Source: Mycolicibacter sp. MU0083
GTDB lineage: Bacteria > Actinomycetota > Actinomycetes > Mycobacteriales > Mycobacteriaceae
Assembly (NCBI RefSeq): GCF_963378075.1
Contig: NZ_OY726394.1
Coordinates: 62,001 to 126,000, forward strand
DNA: 64,000 bases
Direction of reading: 5' to 3'
Shown here: positions 1 to 7,795 of the stretch, piece after piece
Position numbering within the stretch: the stretch's first letter is position 1
How the letters are laid out: every line of letters begins with the position of its first letter
The notes under the pieces: model-generated
What the model saw: the letters and a program-made list of their open reading frames with translations, nothing else
Database searches by the model: none
Told to the model about the DNA's origin: nothing
Translations under genes and position numbers: made by a program

Positions 1-816
1 CCGGTGGACGAATACGAGCGGGCACTGCGAGCCGCCGGCCTGCTCAGCGGGCCGAGCCCCGAGGGCTATTACCGGCAGTGGCTGGAAAACGCTGCGCGAC
101 GGGGGATTCCGGCGGAGGTAATGGTCGAGATTGCGCGGCAGCAGCGCATCACGCCGGACAGCTTCGCGGTTTTCGACGGCATGGAAGAGATCAAAGACCG
201 CGATGGCAAGTCGTTCTTCCTGATCGCGAAGGGGGCGAGCCTCGCCGACATACGCAAGGCGACGCTGATGACCTACATCCTCAACGCCGGCACCGACTAT
301 GGTGCAGCTCCCGGAATCAAAGACTATGCGGAGACGCCGTATTCGGCTGCTGAAGTGCAGCGGATCGCCGCGCGGCAGGCGGACAACCTCTGGAGCTACG
401 GCGGGGCGTGGGCAATCGAAAGCACCGGCGGCAGCCTGGTCTCCACTCCCAACGGAATGCTGATGGGGCTCGGCGGCAGGATTCAGGACACCCTGAGCTG
501 TCAGGGCGGCACGACCTACGGGGACGTCTTCATGGTCAACGTCGACCACGCGGCCGCTCCTGCCGACCAACTTCGCACGATTGTCCATTCTGGTGTGGCC
601 GAGGGTGCCGACAACACCGGCGATCCGGCCAGAAACGAGCGACTCGACTTGGATCGGGTTCTGCACCACGAGGAACGTCACTCCCAGCAATACGCTCGGT
701 TGGGGCCGGTGGCGATGGGCATCGCATACGGCGAGGAGGCGCTCCGGACCGGCCTATTCGGCGGAGACAACTGGTTCGAGAAAGATGCGGGCCTACGGGA
801 CGGGGGATACCGATGA
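1..816 (+). CDS. HExxH-motif protein, C-terminal part (5' end outside window)
   Basis: At least 270 residues are visible. A GTG at 4 could start it, but the frame is open to the left edge, so it is probably the C-terminal part of a larger protein. Near the end is HHEERHSQQYARLG, an HExxH with a following Gln (His222-His226 counted from the GTG). About 30 residues later comes NWFEKDAG, a plausible third zinc ligand. This layout recalls DUF4157-type metallopeptidase-like domains and C-terminal parts of mycobacterial type VII-associated proteins (comparison from memory). No signal peptide is seen in the visible part. Its stop overlaps the start of the next lipoprotein gene (ATGA), so the two are probably co-translated. 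Function unproven; a zinc-binding secreted effector is an inference. Confidence 0.6.
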   Translation, partial: PVDEYERALRAAGLLSGPSPEGYYRQWLENAARRGIPAEVMVEIARQQRITPDSFAVFDGMEEIKDRDGKSFFLIAKGASLADIRKATLMTYILNAGTDYGAAPGIKDYAETPYSAAEVQRIAARQADNLWSYGGAWAIESTGGSLVSTPNGMLMGLGGRIQDTLSCQGGTTYGDVFMVNVDHAAAPADQLRTIVHSGVAEGADNTGDPARNERLDLDRVLHHEERHSQQYARLGPVAMGIAYGEEALRTGLFGGDNWFEKDAGLRDGGYR

Positions 817-1343
817 TTCGTCGGCTCGGCATATTGGCCGCGTTGGTCGTCGTGCTGCTGGCGGGGTGCCCGAACAAAGCCCCGTGGGCCCCGTCGTTGC
901 CACCGGCTTTCGGCGCCCGTGTGGGCGATGGACAGTTGCAGGTCTGGACGGGGTCGCCCTGCGTCGGTATTACCCGCGTCGCGTTCTATTTCACTCCCAG
1001 TCGGGCCGAGTTGGTTCTGACGTCGACGGAAGGCGTGAATCTCGATCATCTCTCGCTCGGTGGGCCCTATCCGCCGGGCCTGACGGTGTCGCAGCCGTTG
1101 CCGCCGGATTTTCAATGGCGCAACGAAAAGACGTTGGACCTCTTCACCTCCGGAGGTGCCAGCCGCTGGGGCACGAGTGTTGATCTTGCCGCCGTCATCG
1201 AGGGCTCAGAGCAGCACCCGGATGACACGTACTGGTTCCGACATGTCGGGTGGCTGAATCCTGCCGAGGTAGCGGAGCAGGACGGAAAGACCTTTCTGGG
1301 GATCTGCACGGCAGATCCGGCGAAGGAGGATGGCGGGCGCTGA
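813..1343 (+). CDS. Putative lipoprotein, unknown function
   Basis: 176 residues. The N-terminus has two arginines, a hydrophobic stretch and the lipobox LLAGC ending at about residue 20, so a lipid-anchored exported protein is expected. No known domain was recognised. Only a few cysteines follow the lipobox, including one in GSPCVG and one in GICTAD near the end. The ATG overlaps the stop of the preceding HExxH gene by 4 bp, which fixes the start and argues for a functional pair. An immunity or partner lipoprotein for the upstream protein is possible but is only inferred from position. Confidence 0.7.
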   Translation: MIRRLGILAALVVVLLAGCPNKAPWAPSLPPAFGARVGDGQLQVWTGSPCVGITRVAFYFTPSRAELVLTSTEGVNLDHLSLGGPYPPGLTVSQPLPPDFQWRNEKTLDLFTSGGASRWGTSVDLAAVIEGSEQHPDDTYWFRHVGWLNPAEVAEQDGKTFLGICTADPAKEDGGR

Positions 1344-1410
1344 GGACGCGCGGCCCGCGAGCACGCTAGATACGCTGGCGAGATTAGCTTCGGATGAGGA
1401 GGTTTGTCGC

Positions 1411-1644
1411 ATGGAGTGGATCACCAGCACGGATGCGAAGAATCAACTCAACCGGCTTCTAAACGAGGTCACGGCTGGGGCGTCATTCATCATCACCAAG
1501 CATGGCCGGCCTGTCGCACAACTTGTGCCGGCTGAGGCGGGCCCACGCAGGTTCGGCCAATTGCCCGGTCTCGTCGTACCCGAGAACTTCGATGATGCAC
1601 TGCCGGAATCCGAACTTGCGGTCTGGGAAGTCGCCGACGCGTAG
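1411..1644 (+). CDS. Type II antitoxin, Phd/YefM family
   Basis: 77 residues from the ATG at 1411, which has a GAGGAGG ribosome site at 1397-1403. A longer frame back to 1330 lacks such a site. The protein begins with TSTDAKNQLNRLLNEV and continues with ITKHGRPVAQLVP, the characteristic DNA-binding N-terminal half of Phd/YefM antitoxins. The C-terminal half is the toxin-neutralising tail. Such proteins neutralise a partner toxin and repress their own operon. The expected VapC-like toxin directly downstream is only a fragment, so this antitoxin appears orphaned. Confidence 0.85.
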   Translation: MEWITSTDAKNQLNRLLNEVTAGASFIITKHGRPVAQLVPAEAGPRRFGQLPGLVVPENFDDALPESELAVWEVADA

Positions 1645-1809
1645 CGGTCGGTCATCGCCCCGGAAACACTTGCCGGCCGACTTCCGTGGGATCACCGGGA
1701 TCCATTCGACCGGGTCATCGTCGCCCAGGCGTTACGCCGCCATCTCACCATCGTCACCCGTGACGCGAAGATCCTCGATTCGGCCATCACACCGACCCTC
1801 AAGGCGTAA
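1645..1809 (+). pseudogene. VapC-like PIN toxin remnant (C-terminal fragment)
   Basis: Immediately after the antitoxin stop, in the same frame, about 54 codons encode a PIN-domain C-terminus: LPWDHRDPFDRVIVAQAL, then LTIVTRDAKIL, ending at a TAA at 1807-1809. The HRDPFDR.IVAQA and TRD segments are typical of the second half of VapC toxins. The N-terminal half with the first catalytic Asp and a start codon is missing. The fragment has no initiator and is separated from the antitoxin only by the TAG stop, so a deletion removed the toxin front end. It is not expected to be an active RNase. Confidence 0.75.
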
Positions 1810-1835
1810 GGAACTCCAGCGGTTCGTGGTGTAAG

Positions 1836-2771
1836 TCAGCTCGAGGGATCCTTTTTGTCCACAATGCGTTTCAGCGGTGTGATGCCGGGCTGGCCGGGGG
1901 CCGTGGTGACCGACTTCGTGACGGGAACGTTCGGCGGTGTCGTAGTGCGGCCTTTGACGGGCTGACCGTTGGGCACGCCCGGCGCCGCAATCCTCTTCTC
2001 GCTGACCTTGTCGTCTTTGCCACCCTTGGTAGCTGCGCCGCCGGGTGCCATCGGCATCATTCCGCCGCCGCCACCACCGCCTGTGGGAGTGCCACCGGTC
2101 GGGCCGGACGCGCCCGGCGTGGTCATGGCGCCGGCGGGAGTCGTCGGTGTCGAGGTTCCCGGGACCGGCGGAGGACCGAGGTTGCTGGCCGGGGTGGTAC
2201 CCAATCCCAGGCCGGCGCCACCGCCGCCGGTGTCACCGCCGCCAAGGCCGAGTTCGGGGTCGATATCCGAGGCCAGCGTGGCGTCGCCCAGTCCCGCTTT
2301 GCCCAGGGACTGCACTGCACTCATCAACGGCGATAACGCTCCCTGGCCGGCTTGCATCAATCCTTGCGGCAGTCGGCCCACCGAGCCGAGCGCGCCGCTG
2401 AGGGCGCTGGTGATGCCCTGCATCGCCCCGTTGATGCCCTGCATCGCAGAGCCCATGGCCTCCTGCTGTGAACCGGCCGCCGGAGCGGCTTCTGCGGCTA
2501 CGTCTTCGAACCGCGATACCGCGTCGGCTTCGTTAGCGGTGAACTTCTGTGCCGCATCTACTGCCTGTTCGGTGCGATCAACGTGGTCTGCGGCGAGTTC
2601 GGCGTTCGTTTCGGGGAGATCCAGGTTCGTGGCGACGCCGAAGGCAGCCAACGTGGCGTCCACCGGCGATGATCCGCCGGTATGCACCGGTCCCGGTTGG
2701 ATCGGCATCGGTGGGGGACTTCCCGCGATCTGCAGGTAGTCCGGGACGTGGACCTCGATCGGTTCTGTCAT
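1836..2771 (-). CDS. Helical plus Gly/Pro-rich protein, possibly type VII secretion-associated
   Basis: 311 residues from the ATG at 2771, chosen because GGAGG lies 8 nt upstream. An acidic N-terminal segment (about 1-60) is followed by an amphipathic alpha-helical region (about 65-170), with Ala-rich helices and repeated GIxGAMQGI-like blocks. The remaining half is a low-complexity Gly/Pro/Thr tail with a short basic end. No signal peptide or membrane segment is seen. Helical head plus disordered tail is the design of mycobacterial Esp-like and other type VII-associated proteins, and the neighbouring HExxH gene has similar associations. The assignment is by architecture only. Confidence 0.6.
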   Translation of the reverse strand: MTEPIEVHVPDYLQIAGSPPPMPIQPGPVHTGGSSPVDATLAAFGVATNLDLPETNAELAADHVDRTEQAVDAAQKFTANEADAVSRFEDVAAEAAPAAGSQQEAMGSAMQGINGAMQGITSALSGALGSVGRLPQGLMQAGQGALSPLMSAVQSLGKAGLGDATLASDIDPELGLGGGDTGGGGAGLGLGTTPASNLGPPPVPGTSTPTTPAGAMTTPGASGPTGGTPTGGGGGGGMMPMAPGGAATKGGKDDKVSEKRIAAPGVPNGQPVKGRTTTPPNVPVTKSVTTAPGQPGITPLKRIVDKKDPSS

Positions 2772-2880
2772 GGCGGGGCACCTCCATGCCGTGCCGCGGC
2801 GGTTGCCGCGGTCAGGCCGCACTGCGGATGTTAACCCCGATGATGGTGATCGTGTTTACGCCTGGATTGCCGTTGATCCC

Positions 2881-4449
2881 TTATGGGGGTGGTTTGTTGT
2901 GGTGGGTGAGGTTGTGGGTGCGTTCGGTGTTGATGTGGTGTTGGCGGTTTTGGGCACGGGTGGTGGTGCGGGTGGGCATCATGAGGCCGCGTTCGGGGGT
3001 GGTTGCCGGTGGTGGTGTGGGTGTGGTTGGTGGTGGTGGGGTGGGCAGTGTGAGGGTGGGGTAGAGCAGTTGGCTGCCGGGTCGGGTGGTGTAGGTGTGG
3101 CCGGTGGGGGAGGTCCAGTCGATGGTGCCGTTGGGGTGTTGGTGGTCGCTCCAGCCGCCGGGGCCGGTCCAGAAGGTTTTCAGTAGGTGGTGTTTTCTGC
3201 ACATGCAACGCAGGTTGGCGGGGTGGGTGGGTCCGTGGGGGTGGGGTATGGCGTGGTCGATGTCGCAGTGGGTGGCGGGGCGGTCGCAGCCGGGGAAGCG
3301 GCAGGTCAGGTCGCGGGCGCGGATGAAGGCAGCGAGTGCTTTTGAGGGGCGGTAGTGGTGTTCGGTGGTGAAGTCGTCGGGGTGCCCCAGGGGGGTGATG
3401 TGGGCGCCGCCGGCGATGAGTTGGGCCAGTAGGCCTGGGGGGATGGTGCCGCCGCCGATGAGGTGGGCGGGGCGGGCGTGAGCCGGTTTTGGCTTCGACT
3501 CGGTGGTGTCCGCGGTGGGTTCCGCGGTGGAGTGGGTGCCGGTGCCGGTGGTGTCCGCGCCGGTGTCGGGTTCGGGTTCGGGGGTGTGGTCGCCGGACAG
3601 TTGCGGGTCGGGGGTGGCGCTATTGGTGGTGGTGTCGGTGAGGACGTGCACGACTACGGATGTGGCGCGGGTGTCGGGGTTGGTGGTGGCGGGGCAGTCG
3701 GTGTCGCCGCAGGTGCAGGCCAAGGTGGTGGCGCCGGTGGCTAGGGCGCCGAGGGCGTCGGCGCGGCGTTGGGCCAGGGTGCGGGGGTCGTTGTCGCAGA
3801 CGCTGTGGGCGAGTTGGGTTAGGCGTTGGTCGAGGGCGGTGGCGTCGACGGCGAACAGGTGGCCCCAGACGTCGGTGGTGCCGTCGTGGCTGTTGTGGGT
3901 GTCGATGATGAAGTCGCGGTTGCGGGCGCGGTCGCGGTAGCGGCGGACGGCGGCGGGGTCGTGGCGTTCGATGAGGGCGTCGATGGCGGTGGCGGTTTTG
4001 GGGCCGGAGAGGGGTCCGAGGCTGGTGGCGATGTCGGCGAGTTCGGTGTCGATGTGGGCCAGGATGGTGGGGTCGGTGATCAAGGTGGTGTGCCAGGCGA
4101 TGGTGGAGGCCAGGCGGGCGGTGATGCGGCCGGTCAAGAACAGGGCGCCGACGGTGGGGATGCGGTCGCGCAGGGCGCTGGCTAAATACATCTGGGAGGA
4201 GGCCAGGGCGTGGCTGGTGTGTTCGGCGGCGGCGATTTCGGCGGCGGCACCATCCCAGTTGTCACAGGACCAGCGGGAGCGGTCGAAGGCGTTGCCGGTG
4301 GTGCGTCGGGCGACGAGTTCGCCGATGGCGGCTAGGCGGTGGGCGGCGGCGGTGGCTTCCATTCGGGACCAGCGGGTGATGGTCTCGACGAGGGCGGCGT
4401 CGTCGAGACCGGCCAGTTCGGTCGGTCCCGCCAACGATGTATCGAACAT
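2881..4449 (-). CDS. DUF222/HNH endonuclease protein (13E12 repeat family)
   Basis: 522 residues from the ATG at 4449. A DUF222 region (about 20-300) is followed by a variable linker rich in Thr/Pro/Glu, then an HNH nuclease motif at about 380-420: CRFPGCDRPATHCDIDH, then NLRCMCRKHH. The C-terminal tail is low-complexity Thr/Pro/His. The coding strand is strongly C/A biased, unlike its neighbours, which suggests a mobile history typical of 13E12 repeats. A perfect SOS box overlaps the start codon (separate entry), so LexA control is expected. Family members are probable DNA endonucleases of unknown role. The start is supported by a -10 element 7 nt upstream. Confidence 0.85.
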   Translation of the reverse strand: MFDTSLAGPTELAGLDDAALVETITRWSRMEATAAAHRLAAIGELVARRTTGNAFDRSRWSCDNWDGAAAEIAAAEHTSHALASSQMYLASALRDRIPTVGALFLTGRITARLASTIAWHTTLITDPTILAHIDTELADIATSLGPLSGPKTATAIDALIERHDPAAVRRYRDRARNRDFIIDTHNSHDGTTDVWGHLFAVDATALDQRLTQLAHSVCDNDPRTLAQRRADALGALATGATTLACTCGDTDCPATTNPDTRATSVVVHVLTDTTTNSATPDPQLSGDHTPEPEPDTGADTTGTGTHSTAEPTADTTESKPKPAHARPAHLIGGGTIPPGLLAQLIAGGAHITPLGHPDDFTTEHHYRPSKALAAFIRARDLTCRFPGCDRPATHCDIDHAIPHPHGPTHPANLRCMCRKHHLLKTFWTGPGGWSDHQHPNGTIDWTSPTGHTYTTRPGSQLLYPTLTLPTPPPPTTPTPPPATTPERGLMMPTRTTTRAQNRQHHINTERTHNLTHHNKPPP

Positions 4450-4457
4450 GTGTTCGA
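4442..4457 (-). promoter_or_regulatory. LexA SOS box with leaderless promoter of the HNH gene
   Basis: The 16-bp palindrome TCGAAC-ATGT-GTTCGA matches the mycobacterial SOS box TCGAAC-N4-GTTCGA exactly. It contains the ATG of the HNH gene (4447-4449). On the minus strand a TATACT -10 element (4462-4457) lies 7 nt before that ATG, the geometry of a leaderless transcript. LexA bound here would cover the transcription start. 13E12-family genes in M. tuberculosis are known members of the LexA regulon. Confidence 0.85.
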
Positions 4458-4481
4458 GTATAGCGGGGCCGACCGACAGGT

Positions 4482-5381
4482 TCAGGTGCCCGCGGTCTTG
4501 AGGTTGCGGTCCAGGAATTCCAGCTGGTCGGCGACCACCCGCTCGAAGGCGTCGCCGACGTAGATGTCGAAGTGACCCTCCGGGTATCGCTTGACGGTGC
4601 CGCGGGGCGCCTGCGCCGCGTAGCGCAGGGTGGGCCCCGGCGGCGCCACCGAATCGTCGTCGCAGACACAGAACAGGATCGGGCAACTGACCTTGGCCGC
4701 CTGCCGTCCGGGCCGGTAGGCCAAGATCTTCATCCCGAACCGGGCGGCGACCTCGTTGCGCAGGGTCTGGCCGTCGGGAACCAGGTTCAGGTAGCCCGGG
4801 TAGGAATCCGGCGTGCTCATCAACGCCACCTCACCCGGGCGGCCGGCCGTCGCCACCATCACCGGCGGGTTGCCCAGCCGGGCCGCAGCCAGATCCCGCA
4901 TCGCCAGCAGGCTGATCTTCGCGGTGGTCAGCGGCGGAATGGTGCGGGCCGAGGCGATCCCGTCGGTGAACGGGCACTGCGCCACCACCGCGGCGACCGG
5001 CAGCCGGGCGGCCGTGGCGATGACGTGCCCCCCGCCGAACGAGGTACCCCAGAGCCCGATCCGGTTGCGGTCGATCCCGGCCAGGGTGTGCGCGTAATCG
5101 ACCGCGGCACCCCAGTCTGCGAGCTGCATGTTCACGTCCAGCAACTGGCGGGGAGCGCCGCCGCTGTCCCCGAAATTGCGGTAGTCGAAGACCAGGCAGG
5201 CGTAGCCGGCGGCGGCGAACCGCTCGGCGTAGGCGTCCAGTCGCATGGTGCGCACCGCGCCCAGGCCGTGCGCCATGACCAACAGGGGAGCACCGGACGG
5301 GTCGGATTCGTCGGGCCGGTACAGCCAGGCGCTGACGGTGTCCGCGCCGGATCGGAAGGAGACGTCTTCGCGGGTAGTCAT
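4482..5381 (-). CDS. Alpha/beta hydrolase (dienelactone hydrolase/acetyl xylan esterase-like)
   Basis: 299 residues from the ATG at 5381. The fold signature is clear: LLVMAHGLGAVRTM (oxyanion strand), VFDYRNFGDSGG, the nucleophile elbow GLWGTSFGGGH with Ser in GxSxGG, a late acidic region (CVCDDDSVAPPG) and the catalytic-His region YPEGHFDIYVG. No signal peptide, so cytoplasmic. The substrate cannot be read from the sequence; related mycobacterial proteins are esterase/peptidase-like. It is divergent from the FAD oxidase with a 37-bp gap. It ends 32 bp upstream of the SOS-controlled HNH gene on the same strand. Confidence 0.8.
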   Translation of the reverse strand: MTTREDVSFRSGADTVSAWLYRPDESDPSGAPLLVMAHGLGAVRTMRLDAYAERFAAAGYACLVFDYRNFGDSGGAPRQLLDVNMQLADWGAAVDYAHTLAGIDRNRIGLWGTSFGGGHVIATAARLPVAAVVAQCPFTDGIASARTIPPLTTAKISLLAMRDLAAARLGNPPVMVATAGRPGEVALMSTPDSYPGYLNLVPDGQTLRNEVAARFGMKILAYRPGRQAAKVSCPILFCVCDDDSVAPPGPTLRYAAQAPRGTVKRYPEGHFDIYVGDAFERVVADQLEFLDRNLKTAGT

Positions 5382-5418
5382 GCCTAAAGGTAGCGCGGGG
5401 TGTGATAGACCGGGCGTC

Positions 5419-6780
5419 GTGACCGCGGTGACCGCGAGCTTTCTCCAAGCCCTGACCGACGTGGTGGGAACCGGCCATGTGACCGACGATCCCGACGTGC
5501 TGGCCGCCCGCAGCGTCGACCACACCGGCCGCTACCGGGGCCGGGCCGTCGCCCTGGCGCGCCCCGGTTGCCCCGAGGACGTCGCCGCGGTCCTGCGGCT
5601 CTGCCGCGACGCCGGCGTGCACGTCACCGTCCAGGGCGGGCGCACCTCGCTGGTGGCCGGCACCGTCCCCGAACACGACGACGTGCTGCTGTCCACCGAG
5701 CGGCTCAACACCGTCGGCGAGGTCGACACCGTCGAACGCCGGGTGCGGGTGGGTGCGGGTGCGACGCTGGCGGCGGTGCAGGACGCGGCGACGCGGGCCG
5801 GGCTGGTCTTCGGCGTCGATCTGACCGCGCGTGACACCGCGACCGTGGGCGGGATGGCTTCCACCAACGCCGGCGGCCTGTACACCGTGCACTACGGCAA
5901 CATGGGCGAACAGGTGCTGGGCCTGCAGGTGGCCCTGCCGGACGGCTCGCTGCTGGACCGGCACAGCATGGTGCGCGCCGACAACACCGGATATGACCTG
6001 CCGGCACTGTTCGTCGGCGCCGAAGGCACCCTGGGCGTCATCACCGCGCTGGACCTGCGGTTGCATCCGCGCCCCGCGCACCGGATCACCGCGATCTGCG
6101 GTTTCACCGACCTTGACGCCCTGGTCGAGGCCGCCCGCGTCTTCCGCGACCTGGACGGCATCGGCACACTCGAGCTGCTCGATACTCGGGTCGCCGTGCT
6201 CACCGCCGAGCGACTCGGGGTCGCCGCCCCGGTGACCGGTGACTGGATGCTGCTGGTGGAGCTGACCGGCGACACCGACCAGACCGAGCGGCTGGCGGAG
6301 CTGCTGTCGGCGGTGCGCTCCGACGGCGAGCCCGCAGTCGGCGTGGACCCCGCCACCCAGCAGCGACTGTGGCGGGTACGCGAGGCCGTCGCCGACGTCC
6401 TCGGTGCGTTCGGGCCGCCGCTGAAATTCGATGTGGCACTGCCGCTGGCCGCCGTCGCCCGGTTCGCGACGGCCGCGACCACCGTGGTGCACCGGCACGC
6501 ACCCGACGCGCTGCCGGTGCTGTTCGGTCATATCGGCGAGGGCAACCTGCATTTCAACGTGCTGCGCTGTGCGGCGTCGGAAGAGCCGGCGCTGTACGCG
6601 GCCATGATGGAGCTCATCGCCGAACACGGCGGCAATGTCAGCTCCGAGCACGGGGTGGGCAGCCGCAAGCGGGCCTACCTGTCGATGTCCCGCGGGCCCG
6701 ACGACATCGCCGCGATGCGGACCCTCAAGGCGGCGTTCGACCCGACCGGTTATCTCAACGCGGCGGTGCTGTTCGCCTGA
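5419..6780 (+). CDS. FAD-linked oxidase/dehydrogenase, GlcD (D-lactate/2-hydroxy acid) type
   Basis: 453 residues from the GTG at 5419. The N-terminal PCMH-type FAD domain contains VTVQGGRTSLVAGTVP, LTARDTATVGGMASTNAGG and FVGAEGTLGVITALDL, the pyrophosphate- and FAD-contacting segments. The C-terminal FAD-oxidase cap has FGHIGEGNLHFNVL and SSEHGVGSRKRAYL, typical of the D-lactate dehydrogenase/glycolate oxidase subunit family. It is expected to oxidise a 2-hydroxy acid with a flavin and pass electrons to a downstream acceptor. Soluble or peripheral; no partner Fe-S subunit (GlcE/GlcF) is adjacent, so the substrate is uncertain. Confidence 0.85.
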   Translation: MTAVTASFLQALTDVVGTGHVTDDPDVLAARSVDHTGRYRGRAVALARPGCPEDVAAVLRLCRDAGVHVTVQGGRTSLVAGTVPEHDDVLLSTERLNTVGEVDTVERRVRVGAGATLAAVQDAATRAGLVFGVDLTARDTATVGGMASTNAGGLYTVHYGNMGEQVLGLQVALPDGSLLDRHSMVRADNTGYDLPALFVGAEGTLGVITALDLRLHPRPAHRITAICGFTDLDALVEAARVFRDLDGIGTLELLDTRVAVLTAERLGVAAPVTGDWMLLVELTGDTDQTERLAELLSAVRSDGEPAVGVDPATQQRLWRVREAVADVLGAFGPPLKFDVALPLAAVARFATAATTVVHRHAPDALPVLFGHIGEGNLHFNVLRCAASEEPALYAAMMELIAEHGGNVSSEHGVGSRKRAYLSMSRGPDDIAAMRTLKAAFDPTGYLNAAVLFA

Positions 6781-6783
6781 CGC

Positions 6784-6818
6784 GTAGCATGATGACCAGC
6801 TACGTTACAAAATGCTAC
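6784..6818. promoter_or_regulatory. Inverted repeat upstream of the ParD-like/zeta operon
   Basis: GTAGCAT (6784-6790) and ATGCTAC (6812-6818) form a perfect 7-bp inverted repeat with centres 28 bp apart, 19 nt before the antitoxin start. Position and symmetry fit an antitoxin autoregulation operator, but this is inferred. Confidence 0.4.
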
Positions 6819-6836
6819 AAACCGGGGAGTGCCGTC

Positions 6837-7226
6837 ATGACCGAGACCGCCGATCGTGTCACCCGGTTCGCCGCGGACCTGGTGGACAGCGCCGCCGCCG
6901 AAGGGGCCCGGCAGAGCAGGTCCGCCAAACAGCAACTGGACCACTGGGTACGGGTCGGCCGAGCGGTGTCGGCGCAACAGAGCGCGGCACGCCGACGGGT
7001 CGAGGCCGCACTGGCAGGGGAGTTGAACACCGAGGCCCTGAGCGCCGAGGAAGGGGTGGTCTTCAACGCGGAGATCACCGCCGCCATCGAAGAGTCCTTG
7101 GTGCACACCGACTACGGGGACCGCCTTGCCGCGGGCGGCATCACCACCGTCGCGCTCGACGACGACGGCCGGATCGTCGAATGTCGGCCCGACGGCAGCT
7201 CGCAGGCCATCGAGGGCACCCGCTGA
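6837..7226 (+). CDS. ParD-like antitoxin
   Basis: 129 residues from the ATG at 6837, preceded by GGGGAG. The N-terminal half (VTRFAADLVDSAAAEGARQSR...SAKQQLDHWVRVGRAV in outline) matches the ParD-like antitoxin family found beside mycobacterial zeta toxins. The C-terminus is acidic. It overlaps the next gene, a zeta-type kinase, so the two form a toxin-antitoxin operon. It would neutralise the kinase and probably bind its own promoter, where an inverted repeat is present. Confidence 0.75.
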   Translation: MTETADRVTRFAADLVDSAAAEGARQSRSAKQQLDHWVRVGRAVSAQQSAARRRVEAALAGELNTEALSAEEGVVFNAEITAAIEESLVHTDYGDRLAAGGITTVALDDDGRIVECRPDGSSQAIEGTR

Positions 7227-7789
7227 AGCGGCTCGATCTGGTCGTCGGACCCAACGGCGCGGGGAAGTCGACGTTCGTCGCGTTCACGTTGGCGCCGCTG
7301 CTGCCGGCCGCGGTGTTCGTCAACGCCGACGAGATCGCCAAGAACCGGTGGCCCGGCGCGACCGTCGAGCACGCGTACGAGGCGGCGAAGCTGGCCGCGC
7401 AGACCCGATCCGCGCTGATCGAGCAGGGACGGTCGTTCATCGCCGAGACGGTGTTCTCCCACGAATCCAAACTGGAGTTGATCCGCGTCGCCCTCGATCA
7501 CGGATACACCGTGGTGCTGCATGTGGTGCTGATCCCCGAAGCGCTGGCCGTCCACCGGGTGCGGTATCGGGTGGCCGCCGGCGGGCACGAGGTACCCGAA
7601 GACAAGATCCGGGAACGGTATCGACGGCTGTGGCCGCTGGTCGCGCGAGCCATCGACATGGCCGACATCGCCACGGTCTACGACAATTCCCGTGCCTCCG
7701 GACCCCGCATCGTGGCCCAGTTCGCCGGTGGCGCCGAAGTCGGCGAGCTCGACTGGCCGGCGTGGACGCCCGCGGCGCTGGTCCGATAG
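7181..7789 (+). CDS. Zeta toxin family kinase
   Basis: About 200 residues. The Walker A motif GPNGAGKST comes right after the first strand (RLDLVV). FVNADEIAK and FIAETVFSHESKL are the sugar-nucleotide-binding and catalytic regions of zeta toxins, and VAAGGHEVPEDKIRERYRR is the typical Arg-rich lid. Zeta toxins phosphorylate UDP-N-acetylglucosamine and block wall synthesis, though mycobacterial members may act differently. The start is uncertain: an ATG at 7181 gives a 15-residue extension, while the family usually begins as KRLDLVV, which here would need a CTG at 7223 overlapping the antitoxin stop. Confidence 0.8.
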   Translation: MSARRQLAGHRGHPLKRLDLVVGPNGAGKSTFVAFTLAPLLPAAVFVNADEIAKNRWPGATVEHAYEAAKLAAQTRSALIEQGRSFIAETVFSHESKLELIRVALDHGYTVVLHVVLIPEALAVHRVRYRVAAGGHEVPEDKIRERYRRLWPLVARAIDMADIATVYDNSRASGPRIVAQFAGGAEVGELDWPAWTPAALVR

Positions 7790-7795
7790 GGGTGA

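Noticed and set aside
1502-1834. Open frame overlapping the antitoxin and the VapC remnant
   Set aside because: Ser/Arg-rich shadow; the PIN-domain text is in the antitoxin frame instead.
2880-4440. G/T-rich low-complexity stretch looking like a repeat region
   Set aside because: It is the complement of the C/A-biased HNH gene, which has a coherent DUF222/HNH protein; no unit repeats at the DNA level.
4831-6651. Very long minus-strand open frame (about 600 codons) opposite the FAD oxidase
   Set aside because: Arg/His/Gly-rich text without family features; an artefact of high G+C opposite a clear FAD oxidase and the hydrolase.
6801-6820. TTACAAAA near the ParD-like gene as a fourth copy of the TetR operator
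   Set aside because: The partner half-site TGT(A/C)A is absent at the N14 spacing.
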